This document shows positions 36,065 through 46,637 of a stretch of 64,000 nt of DNA, piece by piece; within the stretch, counting starts at the first letter, position 1, and each line of letters starts with the position of its first letter. Source of the stretch: Massilia sp. UBA2604 (GTDB lineage Bacteria; Pseudomonadota; Gammaproteobacteria; Burkholderiales; Burkholderiaceae_D); assembly GCA_002339265.1 (NCBI GenBank), contig DDKG01000178.1:1-64000 (forward strand). The letters run 5' to 3'. The notes under the pieces were generated by a model that was given only the letters and a program-made list of their open reading frames with translations, had not been told where the DNA came from and searched no databases. The position numbers were made by a program, and so were the translations under genes.

Positions 36065-37462
36065 ATGAAACTGCACCTGCTGGCAGCCCTCTTGGGCTGC
36101 GCGCTCGCTTGCGGACCCGCCCTCGCCGAGGGCAAGTACCGTAATCCCGACAACACCAACCTGGGCGATCCGGGCGAAGGGACCTACCCGATCCCATACA
36201 AGATGCCGGTGGTGGCCGAAGTGACGGCCCAACTGCAATCGATCCGCTCCTTCATGGACCGCGCCACTCCGACCCGCATCGTCAGCAAGCGCACCGGCCA
36301 ACCGATCGCCGACCTGAAAACGCCGAACGCCGACGCGGTATTCGAGCGCGCCGCCGGCGACTACGGCATCCAGGTCTACGAGATGGGCGTGGTCCATTCG
36401 GGCCTGATCAAGGCGGCCCAGATCACCGGCGACAACGGCTTCACTGGCATGACCCGCCGCCACTTCGAATTCTTCAATACCACCCTCCCTTACTTCCGCG
36501 CCCAGGAACAGAAGTACAAGCTCGAGCGCGGCAACAGCTTCTCGCGCTTCCTCGATCCGCGCTCGCTCGACGACACCGGCTCGATGTGCGCGGCCCTGAT
36601 CCGCGCCCGCCTGGCGAAAGTCGGTCCCGATCTCCAGAGCATGATCGACACCTGCAGCGACTGGGTCGCCAAGCGCCAGTTCCGCCTGGAAGACGGCACC
36701 ATGGCGCGCAAGCGTCCGCAGGAAGTCTCGCTGTGGGCCGACGATATGTATATGAGCATCCCGGCGCTGGCCGAGATGGGTCGCCTGACGGGCAAGCGCG
36801 AACACTTCGACGACGCCGTCAATAATGTGCTGGGCATGTCGAGCCGCATGTTCAATCCGCAGCTGGGCCTGTACACCCACGGCTGGCACGCCAACCACCA
36901 GGATGCGCCGCGCTTCTACTGGGCGCGCGCCAACGGCTGGGCGGTGCTGGCGATGTCCGACCTGCTCGACGTGCTGCCGAAAGACCATCCGGGCTACCCG
37001 AAAGTGCTGGCCCAGCTGCGCGCCTCGTTGAAAGGCATCGCAGAACTGCAAAGCGGCAGCGGCCTGTGGCACCAGATGCTGGACCGGAACGATTCCTACC
37101 TCGAGACCTCGGCCAGCGCCATGTTCACCTATGTGTTCGCGCACGCGGTGAATGAGGGCTGGGTCAGCCCGACCACCTATGGCTCGATCGCGCAGGCCGG
37201 CTGGAACGCGCTGTCGACCCGCATCAATTCGCTGGGCCAGGTAGAAGGCACTTGCGTCGGCACGACGCTCGCCAGCGACATGGTCTATTACTACCACCGC
37301 CCGACCAGCGTCGACGCGCTGCACGGCTACGGCCCGATGCTGATGGCCGGCGCCGAGATCATCCGCCTGGTGAAGAATCCGGCCTTCGAGGTGCAGCACA
37401 AGGTGCGCACCTACCACTACATGCCCAAGGGCGGCCAGACCGACTACCGCGAACACCACTAA
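36065..37462 (+). CDS. GH105 unsaturated rhamnogalacturonyl hydrolase
   Basis: A 465-residue secreted alpha6/alpha6-barrel enzyme (YteR/YesR type) that removes the 4,5-unsaturated galacturonate left by pectin or rhamnogalacturonan lyases. A Sec signal ends near ALAEG. Family motifs are WADDMYMSIPAL (224-235, catalytic Asp), FYWARANGWAVLAM, GLWHQMLD and LETSASAMFTYVFA. GGAG precedes the ATG. It opens the operon GH105 - DUF4861 - GH28, with 12 bp to the next gene. A GH88-like role on other unsaturated uronides is possible. Confidence 0.9.
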   Translation: MKLHLLAALLGCALACGPALAEGKYRNPDNTNLGDPGEGTYPIPYKMPVVAEVTAQLQSIRSFMDRATPTRIVSKRTGQPIADLKTPNADAVFERAAGDYGIQVYEMGVVHSGLIKAAQITGDNGFTGMTRRHFEFFNTTLPYFRAQEQKYKLERGNSFSRFLDPRSLDDTGSMCAALIRARLAKVGPDLQSMIDTCSDWVAKRQFRLEDGTMARKRPQEVSLWADDMYMSIPALAEMGRLTGKREHFDDAVNNVLGMSSRMFNPQLGLYTHGWHANHQDAPRFYWARANGWAVLAMSDLLDVLPKDHPGYPKVLAQLRASLKGIAELQSGSGLWHQMLDRNDSYLETSASAMFTYVFAHAVNEGWVSPTTYGSIAQAGWNALSTRINSLGQVEGTCVGTTLASDMVYYYHRPTSVDALHGYGPMLMAGAEIIRLVKNPAFEVQHKVRTYHYMPKGGQTDYREHH

Positions 37463-37474
37463 TCGGGGGACAAG

Positions 37475-38692
37475 ATGAAACGACTCGTACTAGCAGCCAT
37501 GCTGGGGGCGGCGCTCGCCCAGGCGCAGGCGCAAGCCCAGGACAAATTCGCAGTGAACGTGCAGCACGACCTGTCGATCGCAAGGCCATCGGAAACCATC
37601 GCGATTCCCTGGAAGCAGGTCAATGCCGCCATGCCGGGCGCGATGGTGCAGAAGATCGCGGTCAAGGATGCGTCGGGCCGGGTGCTGCCGCATCAGGTGA
37701 CCAATATCGCGCCGCAGGCCAAGGACCCGAAGAACGAAGGCATCGCCTACGGCGAGCTGCTGTTCCAGCACAGCTTCGCGGCCGGCGAAAAGAGCGCCAG
37801 CTTCACCGTCGAGCGCATCGATGGCGTCGCGCCGCCCTTCCCGGTCAAGGCCTTCGCGCGCCATATCCCGGAGCGCCTGGACGACTTCGCCTGGGAGAAC
37901 GACAAGGTCGCGCACCGCACCTACGGCCCGGCCCTCGCCGCGCCGGCGCCCGCCGGCGTGGTTAAGGAAGTGCTGGTGACCAGCGGCCTCGATATCTGGT
38001 TCAAGCGGGTCGACTATCCGATCGTCGACCGCTGGTACAACAAGGGCCATGACCATTACCACAAAGACCAGGGTGAAGGCATGGACATGTACAACGTCGG
38101 CAAGTCGCGCGGCGCCGGCGGCACCGGCATCTGGGACGGCAAGACCCTGTACACAGGCGTGAACTGGGCCAGCTACAAGATCCTGGCCAATGGCCCGATC
38201 CGCGCCGTGTTCGAGCTGCACTACGCACCGTGGGAGGCCGGCGGCCGCCAGGTCAGCGAAGTCAAGCGCTTCACGGTCGACGCCGGCCACTGGCTGGACC
38301 GCATCGACAGCACCTTCACCACTACCGACGGCGACACCGCTCCATTGACGGTGGCCGTGGGCCTGAACAAGACGCCGGGCGACAAGGGCCAGGATCCGAA
38401 GATCCAGGTTGGCCGCGAGGGCAAGGTCTTGCTGCAGTGGGTCGAGCAGAAGAGCAATGACGCCTTTGGCACCGCGATCGTGCTGCCGACGGCCGAGGGC
38501 TTCGCCCAGGACTCGCTCAATGAGCTGGTGTTCGCGAAGGCCACGCCAGGCAAGCCGCTGCGCTACTACGCCGGCGCCGCCTGGAGCCGCGCCGGGGAAA
38601 TCACCAGCCGCGCCCAGTGGGAGCGCCAGGCCCAGGACATCGCCGCGCGCGATGCCAGCCCGGTGCGCGTGACCGTCCAGGCGGTGAAATAA
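37475..38692 (+). CDS. DUF4861 family secreted protein
   Basis: A 405-residue exported protein with a short signal (MKRLVLAAMLGAALAQAQAQ; the cleavage region is a run of Ala-Gln). The rest is beta-rich and I recognise it as DUF4861, a family found in pectin and rhamnogalacturonan loci but without a demonstrated activity. Possible functional residues cluster in KGHDHYHKDQGEGMDMYNVG (about 190-210), which is rich in His and Asp. It lies between GH105 and GH28 in one operon, 8 bp before the latter, which points to a step in pectic oligosaccharide breakdown. Confidence 0.78.
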   Translation: MKRLVLAAMLGAALAQAQAQAQDKFAVNVQHDLSIARPSETIAIPWKQVNAAMPGAMVQKIAVKDASGRVLPHQVTNIAPQAKDPKNEGIAYGELLFQHSFAAGEKSASFTVERIDGVAPPFPVKAFARHIPERLDDFAWENDKVAHRTYGPALAAPAPAGVVKEVLVTSGLDIWFKRVDYPIVDRWYNKGHDHYHKDQGEGMDMYNVGKSRGAGGTGIWDGKTLYTGVNWASYKILANGPIRAVFELHYAPWEAGGRQVSEVKRFTVDAGHWLDRIDSTFTTTDGDTAPLTVAVGLNKTPGDKGQDPKIQVGREGKVLLQWVEQKSNDAFGTAIVLPTAEGFAQDSLNELVFAKATPGKPLRYYAGAAWSRAGEITSRAQWERQAQDIAARDASPVRVTVQAVK

Positions 38693-38700
38693 GGATGCCG

Positions 38701-40569
38701 ATGAATTTTCAAGCCAAACGCCGCGCTCTGCTGCGCACCGTCCCTGCCGCCTCGCTCATGCTGGGCGGCGTCAAGACCGCAGCAGCCGCCGGCCAGGCCG
38801 GCGCGCTGGCAACCGCCGGCGCTGCTGCCGTCGCGACCGCAAAGGCGGGCGACCCATGGCAGCGCGCCGCCGCCATCGTGGCCCGCTTCGCCACGCCACT
38901 GAAATTCCGGGACGAGGATTTTCCGATCACGGCGCACGGCGCCAAGACATGCAGCCTGGTGAAAGTGAAAGGCCAGACCGAATCGCTGGTCGAGGGCACC
39001 CTCGACACGCCGGCGCCCGGCTCGCATGACTGCTATCCAGCGATCGCCGCCGCGATCGCGGCCTGCCACGCCAAGGGCGGCGGCCGGGTCGTGATCCCGA
39101 AGGGTGAGTGGTATAGCGCCGGTCCGATCGTGCTGCGCTCGAACGTGCACGTGCACCTGGCCGCCGGTGCGCGCGTGCACTTCGCCGCCAATCCGGCCCA
39201 CTATGCCCGCCACGGCGAGCATGATTGCGGCAAGAACGGCAAGCTGGTGCTCTCGCGCTGGCAGGGCAACGACTGCCTGAACTACTCGCCGATGGTGTAC
39301 GCCATCAACCAGACCAATATCGCCCTCACCGGCGAAGACTGGACCAGCATCCTCAATGGCCAGGGCGGCGTGCCGTTCGAGCCAGGCTTCGCCGAAGGGC
39401 CGGAATGCTGGTGGGACTGGAAGGGACGTGGCAAGCCGGTACGCAAGCGCACCGAGGTGTACGCGAACCCGAACAATCCTCCGCTGGACAAGGTCGCCCC
39501 CGGCATCGATGCGCGGCGCCAGGCCAGCATCCAGGGCGAGGGAGACCGCTGGCAGACCGATTCGCGCTACCTGCCGGCACTGTCCGAAGCCGGCGTGCCG
39601 GTGGAAAAACGCGTGTTCGGCCACGGCCACTACCTTCGCCCCTGCATGATCGAACTGATCGGCTGCGACAAGGTGCTGCTGCAGGGCTACCAGGTCAATG
39701 CCGCGCCATTCTGGCTGCACCACCCGGTGAATTGCCGCGATCTGTTGATCCGGCGCGTGAACATGGAAAGCCTGGGGCCGAACAGCGACGGCTTCGATCC
39801 GGAAGCCTGCGACGGCGTGCTGGTCGACGACTGCCTGTTCAACAATGGCGACGACTGCATCGCCATCAAGGCGGGCAAGAACCTCGACATCGGCCACGGA
39901 CCGTCGCGCAATATCGTGATCCAGAACTGCGTGATGAACAGCGGCCATGGCGGCGTGACCCTGGGCAGCGAGATGGCGGGCGGGATCGAACACGTCTACG
40001 CCGAGAAGCTCGAGTTCCGCAACATCCACTGGAAAGATGACCCGCTGAACACGGCGATCCGGCTCAAGACCAATATGAACCGCGGCGGCTTCCTGCGCCA
40101 CCTGTACGTGCGCGACGTCACCCTGCCCCACGGCGTGTCGGTCGAGCCGATGCTGTACAAGCCACTGCCCGGCGCCAACGAGATCAAGGTCCCGGTGGCC
40201 TCGAGCGCCGGCGCCATCGTCACTATCGACTGCGATTACGTGCCGGGCGACGACACCATGCGCATCCGGCCGCCGCAGGTCTCGGACATCGACATCCGCA
40301 ACGTCCGCGCCAGCAACGTCGATACCGGCAAGGGCAGCTTCTCGTGCTACCAGGCCTTCATGCTGCTGGGGCCCGTCGCTTCGAGCTTCAACGGCAAGCC
40401 GGGCACGCCCATCCCGCCGATCGCGCGCGTGCGCATCAGCGATTCGGACTTCGGCACGCCGGCCAACGGCAAACAGCCGTGGTTCATCCACAACGCCGTC
40501 GACATCACCCTCGACAACGTCACCATCGGCGGCAAACGCTACAAGCAGGTGCTCTCGACAAAGACCTGA
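38701..40569 (+). CDS. GH28 polygalacturonase (long form)
   Basis: A 622-residue right-handed-helix hydrolase of family GH28, cleaving polygalacturonate or rhamnogalacturonan. The active-site triad is N361-S-D363, D384-D385 (NNGDDCIAIK) and H416 (NSGHGGVTLG), with an RLKTN segment following. The N-terminus has a twin-arginine-like signal (KRRALLRTVPAASLMLGG). Start is the second ATG (38701), 5 bases after AAGGA; an ATG at 38695 overlaps that site. It is longer than simple polygalacturonases (about 400-450 residues) because of an extended N-terminal region and an insert around residues 165-310. Confidence 0.9.
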   Translation: MNFQAKRRALLRTVPAASLMLGGVKTAAAAGQAGALATAGAAAVATAKAGDPWQRAAAIVARFATPLKFRDEDFPITAHGAKTCSLVKVKGQTESLVEGTLDTPAPGSHDCYPAIAAAIAACHAKGGGRVVIPKGEWYSAGPIVLRSNVHVHLAAGARVHFAANPAHYARHGEHDCGKNGKLVLSRWQGNDCLNYSPMVYAINQTNIALTGEDWTSILNGQGGVPFEPGFAEGPECWWDWKGRGKPVRKRTEVYANPNNPPLDKVAPGIDARRQASIQGEGDRWQTDSRYLPALSEAGVPVEKRVFGHGHYLRPCMIELIGCDKVLLQGYQVNAAPFWLHHPVNCRDLLIRRVNMESLGPNSDGFDPEACDGVLVDDCLFNNGDDCIAIKAGKNLDIGHGPSRNIVIQNCVMNSGHGGVTLGSEMAGGIEHVYAEKLEFRNIHWKDDPLNTAIRLKTNMNRGGFLRHLYVRDVTLPHGVSVEPMLYKPLPGANEIKVPVASSAGAIVTIDCDYVPGDDTMRIRPPQVSDIDIRNVRASNVDTGKGSFSCYQAFMLLGPVASSFNGKPGTPIPPIARVRISDSDFGTPANGKQPWFIHNAVDITLDNVTIGGKRYKQVLSTKT

Positions 40570-40576
40570 TTGACAA

Positions 40577-40675
40577 CAGGTCAGGCCAGTTGAAAAATAT
40601 TTTTTAATTGGTCTGACCAAAAAATCAAAAGTTGACATAGAATTCAACAACTGGCCTGACCAGTGGTCTGACCAA
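40577..40675. promoter_or_regulatory. Array of four GntR-type palindromes upstream of TonB receptor
   Basis: Four related sites in 99 bp: CAGGTCAGGCCAG (40577-40589), TTGGTCTGACCAA (40608-40620, perfect), CTGGCCTGACCAG (40651-40663) and GTGGTCTGACCAA (40663-40675). The last two share one base. Centres are 31, 43 and 12 bp apart. A TAGAAT (40638-40643) and a TTGACA (40632-40637) are present but adjacent rather than spaced as a pair, so the promoter itself is not resolved. Confidence 0.75.
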
Positions 40676-40740
40676 ATAATCACAAGCAGCGGCGGTAGAC
40701 ATGTTCATAGTCTGCCGGAACAAAAACGCATGGAGACAAG

Positions 40741-43692
40741 ATGAACCACAACCCCCACCGCGCAGTCCTGCGCAAACTTACCCTCTGCCTGCTCGGCACC
40801 GCCTCGGTGTCTGCTCTTTCGCTCGGCCCGGCATTTGCCCAGGAAGTCGCCGCCACCCCGACCGGCGCCGACACCACCAGCGCCCAGACCGTGGTCGTGA
40901 CCGGCCTGCGCGCCTCGCTGGAAAGCGCACTGAACGCCAAGCGCCAGGACAACGGCATCGTCGACGTCATCAAGTCGGAAGACATGGGCAAGTTCCCCGA
41001 CACGAACCTGGCCGAGTCGCTGCAGCGCGTGCCGGGCGTGGTGATCGACCGTGACGCCGGCGAAGGCCGCAGCATCACGGTGCGTGGCCTGGGCCAGGAC
41101 TTTACCCGCGTGCGGATCAACGGCATCGAAGGCCTGGCGACCACCGGCGGCACCGACAGCTCGGGCGGCACCAACCGCGGCCGCGGCTTCGACTTCAATG
41201 TGTTCGCCTCGGAGCTGTTCAGCGCCCTGACCGTGCGCAAGAGCTCCTCGGCCGACGTCGACGAAGGCTCTCTCGGCGCCACCGTCGACCTGCAGACCCT
41301 GCGCCCCTTCGACCTGCGCGGCTTCAACGCGACGGTCGCCCTGAAGGGCAAGTATAACGACGGCTCGGAGAAAACCGATCCGCGCGCGGCCTTCATGGTC
41401 TCGAACACCTTCTTCGACCGCAAGGTTGGCGTGCTGTTCTCGGGCGCCTATTCCAAGCGCCGCGTGCTGGAAGACGGTTTCAGCACCGTGCGTTGGGATA
41501 ACGGCCCGTCGTCGGGCGGCTGGTGCGCGCCGCAAGGCATGGCCGCCAACCCGAGCAACTCGACCGCAACCACCTGCGGCCCGGCCGCGCAAGGCGCCGA
41601 GCGCCTGCCCGGCACGCCGGAAAACATCGCCGCCTATAACAATGCGAGCGACCCGAACAACTTCCATCCGCGCCTGCCGCGCTATGGCCGCCTGACCCAC
41701 GACCAGGACCGCCTCGGCCTGACCGGCTCGGTGCAGTGGCGTCCGCAACGCGGCACCCTGCTGACCTTCGACATGCTGTACTCGAAGCTCGACGCGACCC
41801 GCCAGGAAGACTTCCTGCAGGCGACGTCGTTCAGCCGCAGTGCAAGCCAGGGCGGCAAGCCGCAGGTCGGCGTGCTGGAAGCGCAGTACGCGCCGAACGG
41901 TTCGCTGCTGTACGGCCGCTACAACAACGTCGACATCCGCTCCGAACAGCGCTTCGACGAACTGAAAACCACCTTCACCCAGCCGACCCTGACCCTGGAA
42001 CACAAGCTCTCCGACACCTGGAGCATGAGCGCCAAGTACGGCCGCGCCGAATCCAAGTTCCGCAATCCGATCCAGACCACGGTCACCCTCGACGCGTTGA
42101 ACGTCGACGGCTACAGCATCGACTTCCGCGGCGACAGCCGCCGTCCGCTGATCACGTATCCGTTCGACGTCAACGGCGGCCCGCTCGGCCTGATCGGCGT
42201 GCCGCAGGTCGCCACCGGCGCCCAGCCGACGACCGTGCCGAACACCACCACCAGCGAGATCCGCATCCGTCCGCAGGGCACCGACAACGTCAACAACGTC
42301 GCCCAGTTCGACCTGGCCTGGGAAGCGAGCGACAGCCTGACCTTCAAGGGCGGCATCAACAGCAAGAAGTACACCTCGGAGACCTACGAGTTCCGCCGCG
42401 TCAACCAGAACGACACGATCTTCGCGCCGCCTGCCGGCGCCACCGGCCTGACCTCGAACATGACCGGCTTCGGCAGCCAGCTCGGAATGCCGGCCGGGAA
42501 CGCCACCGGCTGGGTGATGCCGAACCTGGGCGCCATCGCCGCCGCCTACGACATCTACTGCAACTGCATCAAGAGCGGTCCTGCCGGCGGCCCTGGCGAC
42601 TTCACCCTGTCGTCGATCGAAAACGGCAATGCACGCGGCAACAACCGTTCGGTCACCGAGAAGAGCGACGGCGTCTACCTGATGGGCGAGTTCCGCCACG
42701 ACCTGTGGAATATTCCCGTGCGCGGCAACATCGGCGTGCGCTACGTGAAGACCGACCTCGAAACCATCGGCTACCAGGCAGCCGGCGGCGGCACCGCGGT
42801 GAAAGTGGAGCACGACTACACCGACACCCTGCCGTCGTTCAACCTGACCGCCAACGTGACCGACGAGTTCATCGTCCGCTTCGGCGCGGCCAAGGTGATG
42901 ACCCGTCCGCAGTTGGGCTTCCTGTCGCCGGGCGGCAGCATCGCCACCACCGGCAACCTGTCGATCAACTCGGGCAACCCGTTCCTGAAGCCGTTCCGCG
43001 CCAAGACCTTCGACAGCAGCTTCGAGTACTACTTCGCCAACAAGGCGTTCGTGGGCCTGGGCCTGTTCCAGAAGAACATCGACACCTATATCCAGAGCCT
43101 GCGCACCAACGTGCCGTTCCGCGAGTCGGGCCTGCCGCTGTCGCTGCTGCCGGCCAACTTCACGGGTGAGGAAGTGTTCCAGCAAACGCTGCCGGTCAAT
43201 ACCGACGGCGGCAAGCTGAAGGGCTTCGAGATCAGCTACCAGCAGCCGTTCACCTTCCTGCCGGGCTGGGGCAAGAACTTCGGCACCCTGCTGAACTACA
43301 CCAAGGTGAGCTCGAAGATCGAATACCTGGTCTCGCCGACCGGCGGCGCAACCATCACCGACGACCTGCTGAACCTGTCGCCGAAATCGTGGAACGCCAC
43401 CTTCTTCTATGACGACGGCAAGTTCAGCGCACGCATCTCGGGCGCCAAGCGCTCGGGCTTCGTGACCCGCGTGCCGGGCCAGAACAACAACGACGTCGAA
43501 GGCAAGAACGAAACGTTCAACGTCGACCTGTCGCTGTCGTACAAGGTCAACGAGAACCTCGAGTTCACGCTCGAAGGCGTCAACCTGACCAACGAAGAAA
43601 ACGACCAGTTCATCAGCCGCCAGCGCGACAGCGTGGTGGTCAACAACGTGACCGGCCGCGAGTACCTGTTCGGCCTGCGCTACAAGTTCTAA
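40741..43692 (+). CDS. TonB-dependent receptor, pectin locus (Xanthomonas/Caulobacter type)
   Basis: A 983-residue outer-membrane receptor of the TonB-Xanth-Caul class, which import plant oligosaccharides. Signal peptide ends near AFAQE; TonB-box-like VVVTGLRASL; plug with KFPDTNLAESLQRVPGV and RSITVRGLGQDFTRVRING; barrel ends GLRYKF with the terminal Phe. GGAG lies 5 bases before the ATG. The four-site operator array upstream and the position after GH28 tie it to uptake of pectic oligosaccharides. A strong terminator follows, so it is a separate transcript. Confidence 0.93.
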   Translation: MNHNPHRAVLRKLTLCLLGTASVSALSLGPAFAQEVAATPTGADTTSAQTVVVTGLRASLESALNAKRQDNGIVDVIKSEDMGKFPDTNLAESLQRVPGVVIDRDAGEGRSITVRGLGQDFTRVRINGIEGLATTGGTDSSGGTNRGRGFDFNVFASELFSALTVRKSSSADVDEGSLGATVDLQTLRPFDLRGFNATVALKGKYNDGSEKTDPRAAFMVSNTFFDRKVGVLFSGAYSKRRVLEDGFSTVRWDNGPSSGGWCAPQGMAANPSNSTATTCGPAAQGAERLPGTPENIAAYNNASDPNNFHPRLPRYGRLTHDQDRLGLTGSVQWRPQRGTLLTFDMLYSKLDATRQEDFLQATSFSRSASQGGKPQVGVLEAQYAPNGSLLYGRYNNVDIRSEQRFDELKTTFTQPTLTLEHKLSDTWSMSAKYGRAESKFRNPIQTTVTLDALNVDGYSIDFRGDSRRPLITYPFDVNGGPLGLIGVPQVATGAQPTTVPNTTTSEIRIRPQGTDNVNNVAQFDLAWEASDSLTFKGGINSKKYTSETYEFRRVNQNDTIFAPPAGATGLTSNMTGFGSQLGMPAGNATGWVMPNLGAIAAAYDIYCNCIKSGPAGGPGDFTLSSIENGNARGNNRSVTEKSDGVYLMGEFRHDLWNIPVRGNIGVRYVKTDLETIGYQAAGGGTAVKVEHDYTDTLPSFNLTANVTDEFIVRFGAAKVMTRPQLGFLSPGGSIATTGNLSINSGNPFLKPFRAKTFDSSFEYYFANKAFVGLGLFQKNIDTYIQSLRTNVPFRESGLPLSLLPANFTGEEVFQQTLPVNTDGGKLKGFEISYQQPFTFLPGWGKNFGTLLNYTKVSSKIEYLVSPTGGATITDDLLNLSPKSWNATFFYDDGKFSARISGAKRSGFVTRVPGQNNNDVEGKNETFNVDLSLSYKVNENLEFTLEGVNLTNEENDQFISRQRDSVVVNNVTGREYLFGLRYKF

Positions 43693-43718
43693 GTTTTCTC
43701 TCTTCTCTTGGTGGCTTC

Positions 43719-43745
43719 AGGCCCGCGCTTGCGCGGGCCTTTTTT
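43719..43745 (+). terminator. Rho-independent terminator after the TonB receptor
   Basis: AGGCCCGCGC (43719-43728) pairs perfectly with GCGCGGGCCT (43731-43740) and is followed by a run of six T. Confidence 0.9.
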
Positions 43746-43885
43746 CGTCCCGCTGTCCGATCGCCTTCGGCGACAGCAATCTTGCCGCTTTTGCCAGCCG
43801 TTTTTCTTCACCTAGGCTACAATCAAAGACCAACCAGGCGAGCGCACGACGCAAGCGATCTATACAACCTGATAGCGAAAGAGAC

Positions 43886-45352
<1,467 letters not shown>

Positions 45353-45359
45353 ACCCGGC

Positions 45360-45848
45360 CTACGGGGCGGCCTGGTCCGCCCGCTTCTCTTCCAGATTGG
45401 CGCGCACCCGCGCCAGCAGCGCCATCAGCTGGGCCTGTTCATCGTCGGACAGCCCGGCCAGCGCCGCGTCCCGCAATGCACCGCTCTGGTGGTGCAGTCC
45501 CGCAAATACTTCCTCGCCGGCCGCGCTGAGCGTCAGCCGTGTGCTGCGCCGGTCCTGCTCGTCGGCGGCCGCTTCCAGCAGCTGTGTTTCGCGCAGCGCC
45601 CGGATCAGCCGCGCCACCTGGGCCTTGTCTCTTCCCGAATGCGCCACCAGATCGCTCTGTGTGGCGCCCGGATGGCGGGCAAAATAGCCTAGCGCCTTCA
45701 TCTCCATATGCGCCAGCTCGTGCGGGCCGCCGCGCAGGCCGCGCAGTTGCCGTGAGCGGAACAGATGCACGATCGCGTGCATCGTCTCCAAGGGATCGTC
45801 CGCACGATTGCCTTGGTTTTGGTTGACTCTATCAACTTCTTTTTGCAT
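45360..45848 (-). CDS. MarR-family transcriptional regulator
   Basis: A 162-residue winged-helix regulator with the MarR order of helices; the wing region reads DEQDRRSTRLTLSAAGEEVF, close to the family's DxRD/R..LTxxG motif. The ATG at 45848 is used; an in-frame TTG (45866) lies inside a putative operator and has no ribosome site. Divergent from a siderophore-interacting protein, whose promoter overlaps this gene's start, so it likely represses that gene. Confidence 0.85.
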   Translation of the reverse strand: MQKEVDRVNQNQGNRADDPLETMHAIVHLFRSRQLRGLRGGPHELAHMEMKALGYFARHPGATQSDLVAHSGRDKAQVARLIRALRETQLLEAAADEQDRRSTRLTLSAAGEEVFAGLHHQSGALRDAALAGLSDDEQAQLMALLARVRANLEEKRADQAAP

Positions 45849-45868
45849 AATGGTGGATACTATCAACT
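45823..45868 (+). promoter_or_regulatory. Promoter and repeat for the siderophore-interacting protein gene
   Basis: TTGACT (45823-45828), 17-bp spacer, CATAAT (45846-45851). CTATCAACT occurs twice as a direct repeat (45829-45837 and 45860-45868), flanking the -10. The first copy, read with the preceding bases, forms GTTGACTCTATCAAC, an imperfect palindrome suitable for a MarR dimer. Confidence 0.6.
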
Positions 45869-45884
45869 AATTCTGGAGTGTAGC

Positions 45885-46613
45885 ATGTCTGAATCCCGCA
45901 TTCCCGTCATCGAGCGTGTTCGCCACGACCTCAAGATGCGCGAGGTCGAGGTTGCACGCATCGAGCAGCTCAGCCCCGGCTTTGCCAGCATCACCTTCAA
46001 GGGCGCCGCACTCTCGGATTTTAATTCGCTGTCGTTCGACGACCACGTCAAGTTCATGTTCGATGGCGCGGATGGCCAGCAGGTTCGGCGCGACTATACG
46101 CCACGCCGCTTCGACCGCCAAGCCTGCGAGGTCGATCTCGAGTTCGCCCTGCACGGCCACGGCGCCGCCGCCGAGTGGGCGCGCAATGCCCAGGTGGGCT
46201 CGAAGGCGATCATCGGCGGCCCACGCGGCTCGATGATCCTGCCGCTGGAAATGGATTGGCATTTGCTGGTCGGCGACGCCAGCGCGCTGCCGGCGGTGAC
46301 GCGGCGCCTGGAAGAGCTGCCGCAGGGTGCGCGGGCCCAGGTGGTGTTGCTGGTCGATGCCGCCGACCGCCGCGAATTCGCCACCCAGGCCAACGCCGAT
46401 GTCCACTGGGTGGCGTCGAACGAGGAGCTGCTGCAGGTGCTGAAGGACCTGCCATTGCAGGGCGGCGCCGGCCTGGCCTGGGGCGGCGGCGAGGCCTCGT
46501 TGATGGCGCAGGTGCGCCAACTGCTGGTCGACAAGGGCCTGCCGCGCCAGGCGGGCCGGATCTCGGCCTACTGGAAGCAGGGCGTGGCCGACCACCACGA
46601 GCACCTCGACTAA
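45885..46613 (+). CDS. Siderophore-interacting protein (FAD-dependent ferric reductase)
   Basis: A 242-residue member of the SIP/ViuB family that reduces ferric siderophores in the cytoplasm using NAD(P)H. The FAD motif RRDYTPRRF is present, followed by GPRGSM and the nicotinamide-side motif LVGDASALPAV; the C-terminus has LAWGGGEASLM and ISAYWKQGVADHH, as in family members. ATG at 45885 follows GGAG. Divergent from a MarR gene; no Fur box seen in the intergenic region. Confidence 0.9.
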   Translation: MSESRIPVIERVRHDLKMREVEVARIEQLSPGFASITFKGAALSDFNSLSFDDHVKFMFDGADGQQVRRDYTPRRFDRQACEVDLEFALHGHGAAAEWARNAQVGSKAIIGGPRGSMILPLEMDWHLLVGDASALPAVTRRLEELPQGARAQVVLLVDAADRREFATQANADVHWVASNEELLQVLKDLPLQGGAGLAWGGGEASLMAQVRQLLVDKGLPRQAGRISAYWKQGVADHHEHLD

Positions 46614-46637
46614 GCCGAGGCGCTGCAACGCAAGAAG

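Noticed and set aside
38566..40683. 705-codon frame opposite GH28
   Set aside because: GH28 catalytic residues lie in the plus strand; the antisense product is low-complexity His/Asp/Val-rich.
40705..43185. Long open frame (826 codons) antisense to the TonB receptor
   Set aside because: Opposite-strand shadow of a strong receptor gene; Ala/Gly/Val/His-rich composition, no domain and no ribosome site. High GC leaves long spurious frames.
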